From Thiopontia sp013349825 (GTDB lineage Bacteria; Pseudomonadota; Gammaproteobacteria; GCF-002020875), in NCBI GenBank assembly GCA_963981015.1, contig CAXCCG010000002.1, positions 1 through 64,000 on the forward strand: a stretch of DNA of 64,000 nt. The letters run 5' to 3'. This document shows positions 16,628-26,365 of this stretch, in pieces (within the stretch, counting starts at the first letter, position 1; each line of letters begins with the position of its first letter). The position numbers and the translations under genes were made by a program. Under the pieces are notes generated by a model. That model was not told the DNA's origin and searched no databases. It was given only the letters and a program-made list of their open reading frames with translations.

Positions 16628-17962
16628 CTACTCGCCGGCAATACTCATCTGTTCAATCAAAATAGAGCCTACCTGTATATTGCCTCTGGGATCGATATCT
16701 GCGCCTGATTCAACAATTGAACCAAACATCTCTTTCAGATTACCCGCAATGGTGATTTCATCGACCGGGTAGGCGATCTCTCCACCCTCTACCCAGAAAC
16801 CTGCAGCACCACGCGAGTAGTCACCGGTAATGGTGTTAACCCCTTGCCCCATCAATTCGGTAACCAACAACCCTGTCCCCATTTTCTTCAATAGCCCCTC
16901 TTGATCCAGCGTCCCGTGGGTCATTCTCAAGTTACGCACACCTCCGCCATTACCGGTGGTCTGCATCTCCAGGCGGCGCGCAGAATAGCTGTCCAGCACA
17001 TAACTGGACAGGACCCCATCGGTCACAAAATTTTGAGCACGTGTAGCCACCCCGTCACTATCAAAAGGGGCACTGGCTGAGGCCCGCTTCAACAATGGCT
17101 CTTCGTAGATGGAAATCTCTTGAGGAAAAATAGGTTTCCCTAAATGGTCGAGCAAAAAAGTGGCTTTACGGTAGAGGTTTCCACCTCGAATCGCCCCAAT
17201 CAAGTGCCCTAATAACCCCCCTGCAATGGTTGCATCAAACAGGACCGGCACCTGGCAGGTCATCCCTTTTCGACTATCGAGTCGATCCACTGCCCGCTGT
17301 GCTGCACGCCGGCCAATCTCTGCCGCATCTCCCAACTGTTCCGGGTCACGCGCCGAGCTATACCAGTAATCTCGCTGCATCTCATCAGCCCCCTGGGTCT
17401 GGGCGATCACTGAACAGCTGATTCCGTGCCGAGTCGCATCGTACCCGGATAGAAAACCGTTGCTGTTCCCATAGAACCGAATTGAGTGGTGGCTACTGAC
17501 AGAACCCCCTTCTGAATTGACAATCCGTGCATCATAATCCAGTGCCGCCTGTTCACAACGCTTGGCCAGCTCCACACTCTCCTCCACCCCTGTAGACCAA
17601 GACTGGCTCAGCTCCAGATCAGGAAACTCTGTTGCCAACTGCTCAGGATCTGCCAGCCCTGCATAAGGGTCTTCCTGGGTGTAACGTGCAATATCACAGG
17701 CCGAACGCACCGTCTGTTGCACCGCTTGCGGTGAAAAGTCACTGGTACTCGCGGTCCCTTTGCGGTTTCCAAAATAGACCGTAACCCCCATACCGCGATC
17801 TTTATGGTGTTCAATCGTCTCCACGTCACCCATGCGCACTGAGGTGGTATACCCCTGATCCACCTGACTACCCGCCTCAGCGGCTGTTGCACCCTGGCGC
17901 TTTGCTTCATCCAGAATCTGTTGTGTGAGTGTTTCCAGTAACTTCTGCTCTTGATCGATCAT
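16628..17962 (-). CDS. pmbA: Metalloprotease-complex subunit PmbA (TldE)
   Basis: A 444-residue protein of the TldD/PmbA family. TldD and PmbA form a heteromeric protease that in E. coli processes microcin B17 precursor and degrades CcdA; TldD carries the catalytic zinc. The central QVPVLFDATIAGGLLGHLIGAI and the C-terminal TGDYSRGAAGFWVEGGEIAYPV are family signatures. As expected, PmbA lacks the HExxxH zinc motif. It overlaps the tldD stop by ATGA. The pairing of the two genes supports a functional complex. Confidence 0.96.
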   Translation of the reverse strand: MIDQEQKLLETLTQQILDEAKRQGATAAEAGSQVDQGYTTSVRMGDVETIEHHKDRGMGVTVYFGNRKGTASTSDFSPQAVQQTVRSACDIARYTQEDPYAGLADPEQLATEFPDLELSQSWSTGVEESVELAKRCEQAALDYDARIVNSEGGSVSSHHSIRFYGNSNGFLSGYDATRHGISCSVIAQTQGADEMQRDYWYSSARDPEQLGDAAEIGRRAAQRAVDRLDSRKGMTCQVPVLFDATIAGGLLGHLIGAIRGGNLYRKATFLLDHLGKPIFPQEISIYEEPLLKRASASAPFDSDGVATRAQNFVTDGVLSSYVLDSYSARRLEMQTTGNGGGVRNLRMTHGTLDQEGLLKKMGTGLLVTELMGQGVNTITGDYSRGAAGFWVEGGEIAYPVDEITIAGNLKEMFGSIVESGADIDPRGNIQVGSILIEQMSIAGE

Positions 17963-19401
17963 ACTTCTGTCCCCCCTACGGTTAATTCACTCACTTTTAA
18001 CGTAGGTTGACCAACCCCAACAGGGACACTTTGCCCCTCTTTACCACACACACCAATCCCCGAATCGAGCTTAAGATCATCTCCCACCATACAGATATTC
18101 GACATCACCTCCGGGCCATTGCCTATCAAGGTGACCCCCCGCAGCGGCTGTTTGATCTGCCCTTTCTCAATGAGATAGGCCTCATTGGCTGAAAAGACAA
18201 ATTTACCTGAGGTGATATCAACCTGCCCTCCCCCGAAATTTACCGCAAAAATACCACGCTCAACAGAAGCAATCATCTCCTCACGGGTGTGCTCACCCGG
18301 CAACATATAGGTGTTGGTCATTCGAGGCATCGGTAAATGCGCGTAGGACTCTCTGCGACCATTACCCGTTGAGGCCCCACCCATCAATCTACCATTCACT
18401 TTATCTTGCATGTAACCCTTCAAAATTCCATTTTCAATTAATGTAGTGCTCTGTGTAGGGGTCCCCTCATCGTCAATATTAAGCGATCCACGTCGCCCCT
18501 CCATCGCGCCATTATCCACTACGGTACAGAGTGGGTTGGCAACCTGTTCACCGATGCGCCCAGAAAATGCCGAAGTTCCCTTACGGTTAAAGTCACCCTC
18601 TAACCCATGCCCCACAGCCTCATGCAGCAACACACCAGGCCAGCCATTTCCAAGCACTACTTCCATATTCCCTGCGGGAGCATCCTCTGCCTCCAGGTTC
18701 ACCAGCGCCTGCCGAACGGCCTCTTTGGCTGCCGCCTCAGCACGCCCCGAAACAAACAGTAAAGAGAGGTCTGAGCGCCCCCCAAAGCCGTAGGAACCCG
18801 TTTCTCTACGCCCCCCCTGCTCTACGATCACAGAGACGTTGAGACGTACAAGCGGACGGACATCTGCCGCCAAGGTAGCATCACTACCCGCAACCAGTAC
18901 CACATCATAGGCTGCCGTCAGACTCGCCATCACCTGTATCACCCTGGGGTCTGCTCCCCGTGCCCACTGATCCAGGTTTTGCAACAGCTCAACTTTCTTC
19001 TCTGCCGTCACTGATTGCAAAGGGTTCTCTGCGGGGTAAAGAGAGCCTCCAGAGTCCTTCGCAGCTGCTACCCTGACCTCTCCCGCCTGCCCGCTACTGG
19101 AGATAATGCGTGCCGAACTCGCAGCCTGCATCAATGATGCTGCACTCATCTCATCTGAATAGGCAAAACCGGTCTTTTCACCCTGTACCGCTCGCACCCC
19201 CACCCCAGAATCGATATCGTAACTTGCATCACGCACTACCCCATCTTCCAGCGACCAGTACTCATGGGTACTTTGCTGAAAATAGAGGTCAGCATAATCC
19301 ATACCTCGCTCCATAATATGGTGCAACGTGTTCTGGATCTCTTGCTGTGAAATCCCTCCGGGTACGAGTAGCTGATTTGTTGCCAACTCCAAATGGTTCA
19401 T
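17959..19401 (-). CDS. tldD: Zinc metalloprotease TldD
   Basis: A 480-residue catalytic partner of PmbA. The zinc motif is in LLHEAVGHGLEGDFNRKG (HEAVGH, near residue 262). Further family blocks are MDYADLYFQQS near the N-terminus and MPRMTNTYMLPGEHT and VDITSGKFVFSANEAY towards the C-terminus. E. coli TldD has 481 residues. It lies 140 bases downstream of yhdP, as in E. coli where yhdP and tldD adjoin. The ribosome-binding site before its ATG is weak. The 140-base spacer shows no clear feature. Confidence 0.96.
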   Translation of the reverse strand: MNHLELATNQLLVPGGISQQEIQNTLHHIMERGMDYADLYFQQSTHEYWSLEDGVVRDASYDIDSGVGVRAVQGEKTGFAYSDEMSAASLMQAASSARIISSSGQAGEVRVAAAKDSGGSLYPAENPLQSVTAEKKVELLQNLDQWARGADPRVIQVMASLTAAYDVVLVAGSDATLAADVRPLVRLNVSVIVEQGGRRETGSYGFGGRSDLSLLFVSGRAEAAAKEAVRQALVNLEAEDAPAGNMEVVLGNGWPGVLLHEAVGHGLEGDFNRKGTSAFSGRIGEQVANPLCTVVDNGAMEGRRGSLNIDDEGTPTQSTTLIENGILKGYMQDKVNGRLMGGASTGNGRRESYAHLPMPRMTNTYMLPGEHTREEMIASVERGIFAVNFGGGQVDITSGKFVFSANEAYLIEKGQIKQPLRGVTLIGNGPEVMSNICMVGDDLKLDSGIGVCGKEGQSVPVGVGQPTLKVSELTVGGTEV

Positions 19402-19541
19402 CCTGATCTTTAACTCCTAGTATTGAGTGCTCTTCTTAGATTGTGGGCAATGGTACTCTGCAGATCCTGTTCGCGCCTCAAACATCGCACAAGAAACTGA
19501 AAATAGAGGGGTGCATAGTGGATCTTTGGAGTGCCAGAACG

Positions 19542-22500
19542 TCAAGGGTATTCTGGCTCAAATACAGGGGCACTCACTTTTCTAATCTCTTCGAGTTGTG
19601 GATCGTCCCACTGGCCTGTCAGAGTATATCGTGTCAAGGCAATCTCATCCTCACTAAACAGTTTCTGGTAGAGCAACACCACCGATCCCACTACAGCACC
19701 TGCCGGCCCTGCCAACAGCGCCCCTGTTGCAGGTAGCGTTTCAGAGATTTTCGGGCTCACCGCAACAATCTGATCATAATCCTGTGCAACAATCCCGGTT
19801 CGACCCTCCACTTTAATCTTGGCTGCCGGACCGTCCAGTACAAGATTACGTGTATGAGCGTTTCCATCCAACAGGCTAAAGGTGCCGTAAATGGTATCAA
19901 ACGGAAACCCCTGATCGGTCAGGTCTGAAAAATCGAGCGTTAGGCGGCGCACCAACGTATGGATTCCCAACAAGCCGAAAACTCTACCAATCCCCTGATC
20001 AACATCCTTCAACTGCCCTTTCTCGACAGAGAGCTCCAGCTCCCCCTCCATTGTGCTCAAGGAGAACTCGGTCGGACGGTCAGGCCACTCTGCCTTCACA
20101 TGTATCGAGCTCTTGCCCCGATCAATATCTCCCCCATAACCGAACAGTGAGAGGATTGACCCCAACTGATCCCCGTACAGGTTGATATTGAATTTGGAGA
20201 TCGGTTTTCCCTCTCTCTGTAACCAACTCCCCTGTGCAGAGACATTCATCACATCCGACTTGAGCACCACATCATCAAAAAACAGGCCACTCTTCGTAGA
20301 GTGTGCCTGCAGTGCCAGGGTACCAAAATCGATACCATTAATGACCGTTTTCTGACTCGACAGATCCATTGCAGGCATTTTTGACGGATCAAACTCAACA
20401 CGCTGACTCTGCACCACTACAGCACTATCTTCCTCCATTCCGGAAACCTCTTCCCCCAGCTGCAGGTGACTCAGGTCAACCACCCACTTCTCTGCCGAAT
20501 CATGCGGCACCAAGATACTTCCTTCAATCTGTTCACTACTGAGTTCCACATGGATCGATTGCTGCTCTCTACGCTCCACCTTCAACACAAGCTGATCCAG
20601 TTTTTGCCCAAACAGGCTCGCTCTATCTGCTGTCAATAATAGATGCCCGAAGCGAACACTATTCAACCCATGATTGACCGCCCCCTCCTGCCGCATCAAT
20701 ACCGACAGATCATACCAGGCCCCCAAATCAATCTCCTCCAGCGCCCCAATCAATTCCAGGCCATCACGCAGCTCACCCGCCGGCAAGGTCTGCTCTCGAT
20801 CTCCGAAAAAAAGACGCCCTTTCCACGGTGCTGCTGCCTTGCCTTTGTAGAGGGTGGCATGTAGATGTTCCGGCATCGAGACCTGCATACTTTCAACCTC
20901 TCCGGAACGTACTTTCATCGACAGCGTCGCAGGCCATCGAGCCTCAGCACTTTTATTAAAGGGTTCTGGTGTATTTAATTGAACGCCCTGCAACTCAGAA
21001 TAGAGATGAATATCGATATCTTCCCTCTGAATTTTGAGGCGCCCACTCCACTCTGTTTTACTTTCTGATTGAAACAGCGGGGCCTTCATCTCTGCCAGAC
21101 CGAACCAATGCTCTAAAGCAGCCCCCTGAAGCGCCCCCTCCAAACCAATCACCACCTCCGGTTGCTGTTCAGTTTCTGAGGTAAATGCGGTAATCAGGAC
21201 AGGCCCACCCAACATGACCCCTTGAACACCCTCTATCATCACTCCATCATGGTTAAACTCAACATTCCCTTTCAGCTGATCAATCTGAAGATCCAGTGCA
21301 GCAACATTCAGTTGATTATCATGCAACTCAACTCGTCCATCGACCTGCAGCGGACTCTCATCAACAGGGATCACAACATCCAACTCCAGCAGAGCATAGC
21401 CGGACATGGTCACCACAGAGTTCAGCTGTCTTGCCTGGGCGCTTAGGGGGGTATTTTCGAGTGTGCGAAGCAGTTTGGGACTCTCACTGACCAACTGTCC
21501 ATGCACCTCAAACGGCCCATCTACAATCTTGTCACTATGGATAGAGATATTGTGGATCGGATGGCCATCCAGCTTTCCCTCCTTCAATTTTGCGCGCATC
21601 GCTCCATTGTTAAAGTGAATTTCTGCCTGACTATGGGTCACCGTTGGCCACTCATCGGCATACTTCAGATAGAGATCCTGTACTTGTAAATCTGCCTGAA
21701 ACAGCCCTTCACCCTGCTCAAACGGGAACTGATTCAGCGCTCCTTTGAGCTTAATTTTTCCATCAATCAATTTACCGGAGAGTAGTGATTCATTTAGCCA
21801 GCCAACTAATTCCGGCCTCAACTGGCGTTCAGGTAATTGCTGAATGAGATCGGCAATACGCTGTACCTGAATATGGGCATTAACATCCAGAAAGGGGGAC
21901 TGCCCCCCCCCTGGTAGCAGCAACTGCCCTCCTCCCTGCAAGCGCAGCGCACCAATCTCACCTTCAATACCACGAAAGGAGAGCAACAGTGCTCTTGAGC
22001 GTCTTCTCCAACTGACCAACCCTTGCTCTAGCGTCAACTGTTGAGGATCTGGATAATAGTGCTGAAGCGAGGCAAATATGGGCTGATTAGCCGGCATAAA
22101 GAACCCCTCCTGTTCATTGAGATGGAGTTTTCCATTGACCCCCGCCACACCCAGCCCCGCCGCCTGCTTCACCCCTTGCACAGAGATATTACTCAACACC
22201 ATTTTGGATTCAATCTGATTAAAGAGACTCTCTTTATTCGGGTAGGAGCGAAACTTCACATCATGCAAATCACCGGAAACCAGCGCCCCACTCTCGCCGT
22301 GCATGACCGTAGCATAGAGTCCTGAGAGCGCGGGGGAAGGGACCAGACGGATACGGTCAACTGCCCCCAATATCAGCTCCTGACCCGTTTTGTCCTGCAG
22401 ATATTTGACCAATGCCGAGGTTGGATGGCTCTGCTTATCCGACTCTCCACCCCATGCCAGTTTCTCCATTTGCAAGCGCCACGCAACCTCTCCCTCTCTC

Positions 22501-23414
22501 TTCCAGTGGAACTCCCCTACTTTCAAACCCGGTTCATCCTTGAACGCCTCGTCCCGCCGCAGAGAAGCCCGTCCCTTTTCCAACTTCCCGGAGAGCCACT
22601 CCCCCCAAAATTCAATATGGCCCGTCCCCTGGGCCAGACCTTTCATCTGGTTGGCTTCGCCACCAATCAGGGTAACCAAATGGGTCGAAGGGGCTTCAAG
22701 ATACATCAGCCCATCCCAACCATTTTCACTCAGCAGATCACCAAACCACTCCAGCTTGAGTGTAACGGGTGAAGGGTTCTCTCCATCCAGCACCAAGGTT
22801 CCCGTTGCCTGATGGCGATAACCTGAGTTGATCCAATCGAAATGAATATCTGCTAATTTCCACTGTAATCCGCTTTCACTTCCCTCTCTCTGTTCTTGTA
22901 ACAACTGCAGTGTTGCATTCTCAACAACCACACTTGGTTGCCTCAATAACCAGGAGAGGAGAACAGGCATATTACCCTCCTCTGCTGTATTGATTTGTGC
23001 CATCGCAAGAATGGATTGAAATTGATGCTCGAATGCTATCGAAGGGTTACGCAGCAGAATGCCGGTAGATATCAGCTCTCCTGCACTGAGTGAGTGCAGC
23101 AGGTCAATCTTCAAGCTTCCACCAGCCAGCGTAACCTGAGCACTACCTCCCCCCTCTTTCTGCAGGCTGACACCAACCACTTCAATCTGTAAAAACCGAC
23201 CATCCAGCTGTGCAGTGACCCCCTCAAACTCAATCGGCACACCCGTTTCTGCCTGCAGCCAATCTCTGATCTCTTGCTTATAAAAAGGCAGTGCCGGAAG
23301 AGAGAGGCGTAGCAGTATCACCAACACAGCCACAACCACTAACCCTGTTGAACACAGTATCCAGAACGTACCCCAAAGTGAACGTAAAAATTGCTGGCTA
23401 GACGGGTACAACAT
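19542..23414 (-). CDS. yhdP: AsmA-like phospholipid-transport protein YhdP
   Basis: A 1290-residue inner-membrane-anchored protein of the TIGR02099/YhdP family (E. coli 1266). Such AsmA-like proteins span the periplasm and help move phospholipids to the outer membrane. One N-terminal membrane helix (about residues 18-40, LVVVAVLVILLRLSL) precedes a long beta-rich periplasmic region (DUF3971) and an AsmA-like C-terminal domain (VRRLTLDFSDLTDQGFPFD, GRTGIVAQDYDQIV). The ATG at 23414 overlaps the end of rng by 17 bases; a TTG precedes it directly. Position between rng and tldD is the conserved one. Confidence 0.93.
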   Translation of the reverse strand: MLYPSSQQFLRSLWGTFWILCSTGLVVVAVLVILLRLSLPALPFYKQEIRDWLQAETGVPIEFEGVTAQLDGRFLQIEVVGVSLQKEGGGSAQVTLAGGSLKIDLLHSLSAGELISTGILLRNPSIAFEHQFQSILAMAQINTAEEGNMPVLLSWLLRQPSVVVENATLQLLQEQREGSESGLQWKLADIHFDWINSGYRHQATGTLVLDGENPSPVTLKLEWFGDLLSENGWDGLMYLEAPSTHLVTLIGGEANQMKGLAQGTGHIEFWGEWLSGKLEKGRASLRRDEAFKDEPGLKVGEFHWKREGEVAWRLQMEKLAWGGESDKQSHPTSALVKYLQDKTGQELILGAVDRIRLVPSPALSGLYATVMHGESGALVSGDLHDVKFRSYPNKESLFNQIESKMVLSNISVQGVKQAAGLGVAGVNGKLHLNEQEGFFMPANQPIFASLQHYYPDPQQLTLEQGLVSWRRRSRALLLSFRGIEGEIGALRLQGGGQLLLPGGGQSPFLDVNAHIQVQRIADLIQQLPERQLRPELVGWLNESLLSGKLIDGKIKLKGALNQFPFEQGEGLFQADLQVQDLYLKYADEWPTVTHSQAEIHFNNGAMRAKLKEGKLDGHPIHNISIHSDKIVDGPFEVHGQLVSESPKLLRTLENTPLSAQARQLNSVVTMSGYALLELDVVIPVDESPLQVDGRVELHDNQLNVAALDLQIDQLKGNVEFNHDGVMIEGVQGVMLGGPVLITAFTSETEQQPEVVIGLEGALQGAALEHWFGLAEMKAPLFQSESKTEWSGRLKIQREDIDIHLYSELQGVQLNTPEPFNKSAEARWPATLSMKVRSGEVESMQVSMPEHLHATLYKGKAAAPWKGRLFFGDREQTLPAGELRDGLELIGALEEIDLGAWYDLSVLMRQEGAVNHGLNSVRFGHLLLTADRASLFGQKLDQLVLKVERREQQSIHVELSSEQIEGSILVPHDSAEKWVVDLSHLQLGEEVSGMEEDSAVVVQSQRVEFDPSKMPAMDLSSQKTVINGIDFGTLALQAHSTKSGLFFDDVVLKSDVMNVSAQGSWLQREGKPISKFNINLYGDQLGSILSLFGYGGDIDRGKSSIHVKAEWPDRPTEFSLSTMEGELELSVEKGQLKDVDQGIGRVFGLLGIHTLVRRLTLDFSDLTDQGFPFDTIYGTFSLLDGNAHTRNLVLDGPAAKIKVEGRTGIVAQDYDQIVAVSPKISETLPATGALLAGPAGAVVGSVVLLYQKLFSEDEIALTRYTLTGQWDDPQLEEIRKVSAPVFEPEYP

Positions 23415-24870
23415 CAAATTGTTCTGTCGTGTAGAAGGTCTCTACCTGCAGCCGGACTGGTTTACCGATGAACTCTTCCAGCTCAGCAAGACTGCTCGAC
23501 TCCTCATCCAGTAATAGATCAGTAATCTCCTGCGCTGCCAGAACCAGAATTTCTCTGGCATCTTCAAACTGTCGAGATTCGCGAATAATTTCACGGAAGA
23601 CCTCATAACAGACAGTCTCCGGGGTTTTCAGGTAACCACGCCCTTCACAGGTTGGACAGGTCTGACACAGTACATGCTCCAGGCTTTCACGGGTTCTTTT
23701 ACGGGTCATTTCCACCAACCCCAGCGAAGAGACTACGCTGATATGGGTCCGCGCATGATCTTGATCCAGACACTTCTGTAGCAAACGCATTACCTGCTGA
23801 CGGTGCTGCTCATCTTCCATATCAATCAAGTCAAGAATAATGATCCCGCCCAGGTTTCGCAGCCGTAACTGACGTGCAATCGCCTGCGTTGCCTCCAAAT
23901 TGGTCTTGAAGATGGTCTCTTCCAGGTTATGGTGCCCCACAAAAGAGCCGGTATTGACATCAATGGTGGTCATCGCCTCGGTCTGGTCGATAATCAGATA
24001 GCCCCCTGATTTCAGCGGCACCTTTCGCTGCAGTGCTTTCTGTATCTCATCCTCCACAGAATAGAGGTCAAAGATCGGGCACTCTCCCGGATAATACTCC
24101 ACCCGAGAGGCTAGCTCCGGATTGAAACGGGCGGCAAAATCACGACACTTCTCCCAGCTACGTTTCGAGTCAATTCTAAGCCGCTCCACACTATCCTTGA
24201 GCTGATCTCGAATGATGCGCAGCTCCAGCGGTAGGTCACTGTGGACCAGTGAACGTGATTTAAGCTGTTTACCACTCTCCTGAATCGATGCCCAGATCTT
24301 ATAGAGCAATTTTGCTTCATGCAGCAGATCCTCTTGCGGAATTCCCTCCCCGGCCGTGCGCACAATAAAACCACCATACCCCCCACCGGCAACTGCAGTC
24401 TGGATCATTGTCCTCAAACGTTCACGTTCCTCCTCCTCTTCAATACGCTGCGATACCCCCATACATTGCACCATCGGCATAAACACCAGATAGCGCGAGG
24501 GGATTGAGACCTGCATAGTCAACCTCGCTCCTTTGGTTCCCAATGGATCTTTCACCACCTGTACCAACAGCTCTTGCCCATCAGAGACCAGGTCGGTGAT
24601 CTGCAGAGTCTCCTGTTCACACTCAATCTCCTCTTTCACATGCTGCGGGATAATATCCGAAACATGGAGAAAAGCAGCCCGCTCTAGACCGATATCGACG
24701 AACGCAGCCTGCATTCCAGGTAACACACGACTCACCTTTCCGTTATAGATATTGCCCACAATACCAAGGTGATTATTTCGCTCGATATAGATCTCCTGCA
24801 ACACCCCATTCTCCACCAATGCAGAACGGGTCTCTCGCGGAGTCACGTTAATCAGAATCTCTGTACTCAA
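23398..24870 (-). CDS. rng: Ribonuclease G
   Basis: A 490-residue endoribonuclease of the RNase E/G family (E. coli 489) that matures the 5' end of 16S rRNA and cuts mRNAs. The S1 RNA-binding part is at about residues 35-125 (GNIYNGKVSRVLPGMQAAFVD). The catalytic metal-binding site includes TTIDVNTGSFVG and ILDLIDMED, and the zinc-link region contains CQTCPTCEGRGY. No RNase E-type C-terminal scaffold is present. The start is TTG at 24870, overlapping the maf stop as TTGA, with GGGAG ten bases upstream. Confidence 0.97.
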   Translation of the reverse strand: MSTEILINVTPRETRSALVENGVLQEIYIERNNHLGIVGNIYNGKVSRVLPGMQAAFVDIGLERAAFLHVSDIIPQHVKEEIECEQETLQITDLVSDGQELLVQVVKDPLGTKGARLTMQVSIPSRYLVFMPMVQCMGVSQRIEEEEERERLRTMIQTAVAGGGYGGFIVRTAGEGIPQEDLLHEAKLLYKIWASIQESGKQLKSRSLVHSDLPLELRIIRDQLKDSVERLRIDSKRSWEKCRDFAARFNPELASRVEYYPGECPIFDLYSVEDEIQKALQRKVPLKSGGYLIIDQTEAMTTIDVNTGSFVGHHNLEETIFKTNLEATQAIARQLRLRNLGGIIILDLIDMEDEQHRQQVMRLLQKCLDQDHARTHISVVSSLGLVEMTRKRTRESLEHVLCQTCPTCEGRGYLKTPETVCYEVFREIIRESRQFEDAREILVLAAQEITDLLLDEESSSLAELEEFIGKPVRLQVETFYTTEQFDVVPV

Positions 24871-25451
24871 AGTAGCTGCACTCCCGCATGCTGTAGTAGC
24901 TGTGACGTTTCATAGAGCGGCAACCCCATTACCCCAGAGTAACTGCCTTGAAGCTGCTGGACAAAGATAGCACCCTGTCCCTGAATTGCATATCCACCCG
25001 CCTTGTCCTGTGGCTCCCCACTCGCCCAGTATGCACGCTGTTCTGACGTGGTAATTTCACGAAAGGTGACCTGACTGACACTTAATGCGGTCTGTAGCCC
25101 TGTATCAGAGATCAGCGCAATCGCACTCATCACCTCATGCATACCACCACTCAGCAACTCCAGCATTGCCATCCCCTCTGTCTCTGAAGCGGGCTTTTGT
25201 AATATATTCTGTTGATGGACCACAATGGTATCTGCCCCCAATACAGGATAACGGTTGAGCTGTTCCTGCTCTTTCCAAATAGTACTTGCCTTCTCTTCAG
25301 CCAGCCGTAATACAGCCTGTTGTGGCGACTCATCCGCAATTGTTTCATCAATATCAGCCACCGCTATGCGGTAGCGAACACCAATCTGAGTCAATAGCTC
25401 TGAACGCCTTGGAGAGGCTGAGGCGAGAATAATGTGTGGCTGCAAATCCAT
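24867..25451 (-). CDS. maf: Maf-family nucleoside triphosphate pyrophosphatase (house-cleaning)
   Basis: A 194-residue Maf protein that hydrolyses non-canonical or pyrimidine nucleoside triphosphates to monophosphates. Signature blocks are ILASASPRRSELL (about residues 8-20), AEEKA, VLGADTIVV and the C-terminal GSYSGVMGLPLYET. The set of motifs suggests the YhdE (dTTP/UTP) type, but subfamily substrate choice is an inference. It sits between rlmH and rng, as in many gammaproteobacteria, and is coupled to rng by a four-base overlap. Confidence 0.93.
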   Translation of the reverse strand: MDLQPHIILASASPRRSELLTQIGVRYRIAVADIDETIADESPQQAVLRLAEEKASTIWKEQEQLNRYPVLGADTIVVHQQNILQKPASETEGMAMLELLSGGMHEVMSAIALISDTGLQTALSVSQVTFREITTSEQRAYWASGEPQDKAGGYAIQGQGAIFVQQLQGSYSGVMGLPLYETSQLLQHAGVQLL

Positions 25452-25499
25452 CGGCTGATTTTACCTCAATACCGCCTCCTGCTCGGATACAATCTGGGG

Positions 25500-25973
25500 T
25501 TAATCGCTACGGTGGTAGGGGTGATGATTAACCACACTCCAAGCACGGTAAAGCTGCTCTGAGAGCACCACCCGAACCAGCGGATGGGGAAATGTGAGCG
25601 CCGATAGAGACCAGCGCTGGTCTGCCCGCTGCAGACACTTCGCTGAAAGCCCATCAGCCCCACCCACCAAGAGCGAGACACCACCACCGGTATGCATCCA
25701 CCTCTCCAGTTGAGTCGCCAGTTTTTCTGTTGTCCAGGTTGCACCTTGTACATCCAGTGCAACCACTTGATCACCTTTGGGGATTGCCGCCAACATCCGT
25801 TTTCCCTCTTGTTCGACCCAGCGCTGTGGAGAGCCGCTACGCCCCCGTTTCTCAGCCTCAATCTCAACCAACGCCAAAGAACACTCGCGGGGCATTCTAC
25901 GGGCATACTCGGCATACCCTTGCTCAACCCAAGCGGGCATCTTGCGTCCTACGGCAATTAAGGTGATTTTCAT
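25500..25973 (-). CDS. rlmH: 23S rRNA (pseudouridine1915-N3)-methyltransferase RlmH
   Basis: A 157-residue SPOUT methyltransferase (E. coli 155) acting on helix 69 of 23S rRNA in assembled ribosomes. The knot region is clear: LLVGGADGL near residue 100 and FPHPLVRVVLSEQLYRAW near 128-145, ending in the family tail YHRSD. N-terminal MKITLIAVGRKMPAWVEQGY is canonical. It follows rsfS, as in E. coli ybeB-ybeA, but here maf and not mrdA comes next. No clear ribosome-binding site precedes the ATG. Confidence 0.97.
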   Translation of the reverse strand: MKITLIAVGRKMPAWVEQGYAEYARRMPRECSLALVEIEAEKRGRSGSPQRWVEQEGKRMLAAIPKGDQVVALDVQGATWTTEKLATQLERWMHTGGGVSLLVGGADGLSAKCLQRADQRWSLSALTFPHPLVRVVLSEQLYRAWSVVNHHPYHRSD

Positions 25974-25992
25974 TCAGGAGTTGCTGAAAAGT

Positions 25993-26030
25993 GCGCGAAA
26001 ATTTGTGTAGCGGTACGCTACTCTTCGCGC
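25993..26030. repeat. Hairpin spanning the rsfS stop codon
   Basis: GCGCGAA (25993-25999) pairs with TTCGCGC (26024-26030), and inside it GTAGCG (26007-26012) pairs with CGCTAC (26016-26021) around GTA. The hairpin includes the rsfS stop codon and most of the rsfS-rlmH spacer. The adjoining GCTGAAAAGTGC resembles part of the palindrome at 44766-44832. It may affect mRNA stability or partial termination. Confidence 0.45.
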
Positions 26031-26356
26031 TTGAAGTCCGTCCAGAATTTTTCCAGATTGTAGTAGTCACGGGTCTCCGGCAACATCACATGAACCACCA
26101 CCTCTCCCAGATCAACCAATACCCACTCTCCAGAATCTTCACCTTCTCGCCCCAAAGGCTGGTAATCCGCTCTCTTCGCCTCCATCGCAACATTCTCGGC
26201 TAAAGATCGTACATGACGATTGGAGGTTCCACTGGCAATCACCAGTTTGCTGGTAACATCCGTCATCTCGGATACATCAACCACAGTAATCTCATTTCCC
26301 TTCAACGCCTCGAGGGCATCGACCGCCAACTGTTCCAACTGATCTACACTTAACAT
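26018..26356 (-). CDS. rsfS: Ribosomal silencing factor RsfS
   Basis: A 112-residue protein of the RsfS/Iojap family (DUF143). It binds L14 on the 50S subunit and blocks subunit joining in slow growth. Blocks seen are ALEALKGNEITVVDVSEMT, LVIASGTSNRHVRSLAENV, and GEDSGEWVLVDLGEVVVHVM. Length is typical. It lies nine bases after nadD and before rlmH, the conserved order. Confidence 0.96.
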   Translation of the reverse strand: MLSVDQLEQLAVDALEALKGNEITVVDVSEMTDVTSKLVIASGTSNRHVRSLAENVAMEAKRADYQPLGREGEDSGEWVLVDLGEVVVHVMLPETRDYYNLEKFWTDFKREE

Positions 26357-26365
26357 GTGTTTACT

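Noticed and set aside
25466..25927. 153-codon frame overlapping rlmH on the same strand
   Set aside because: RlmH in the neighbouring frame has full family conservation. This frame is rich in Trp and Arg without any known motif.
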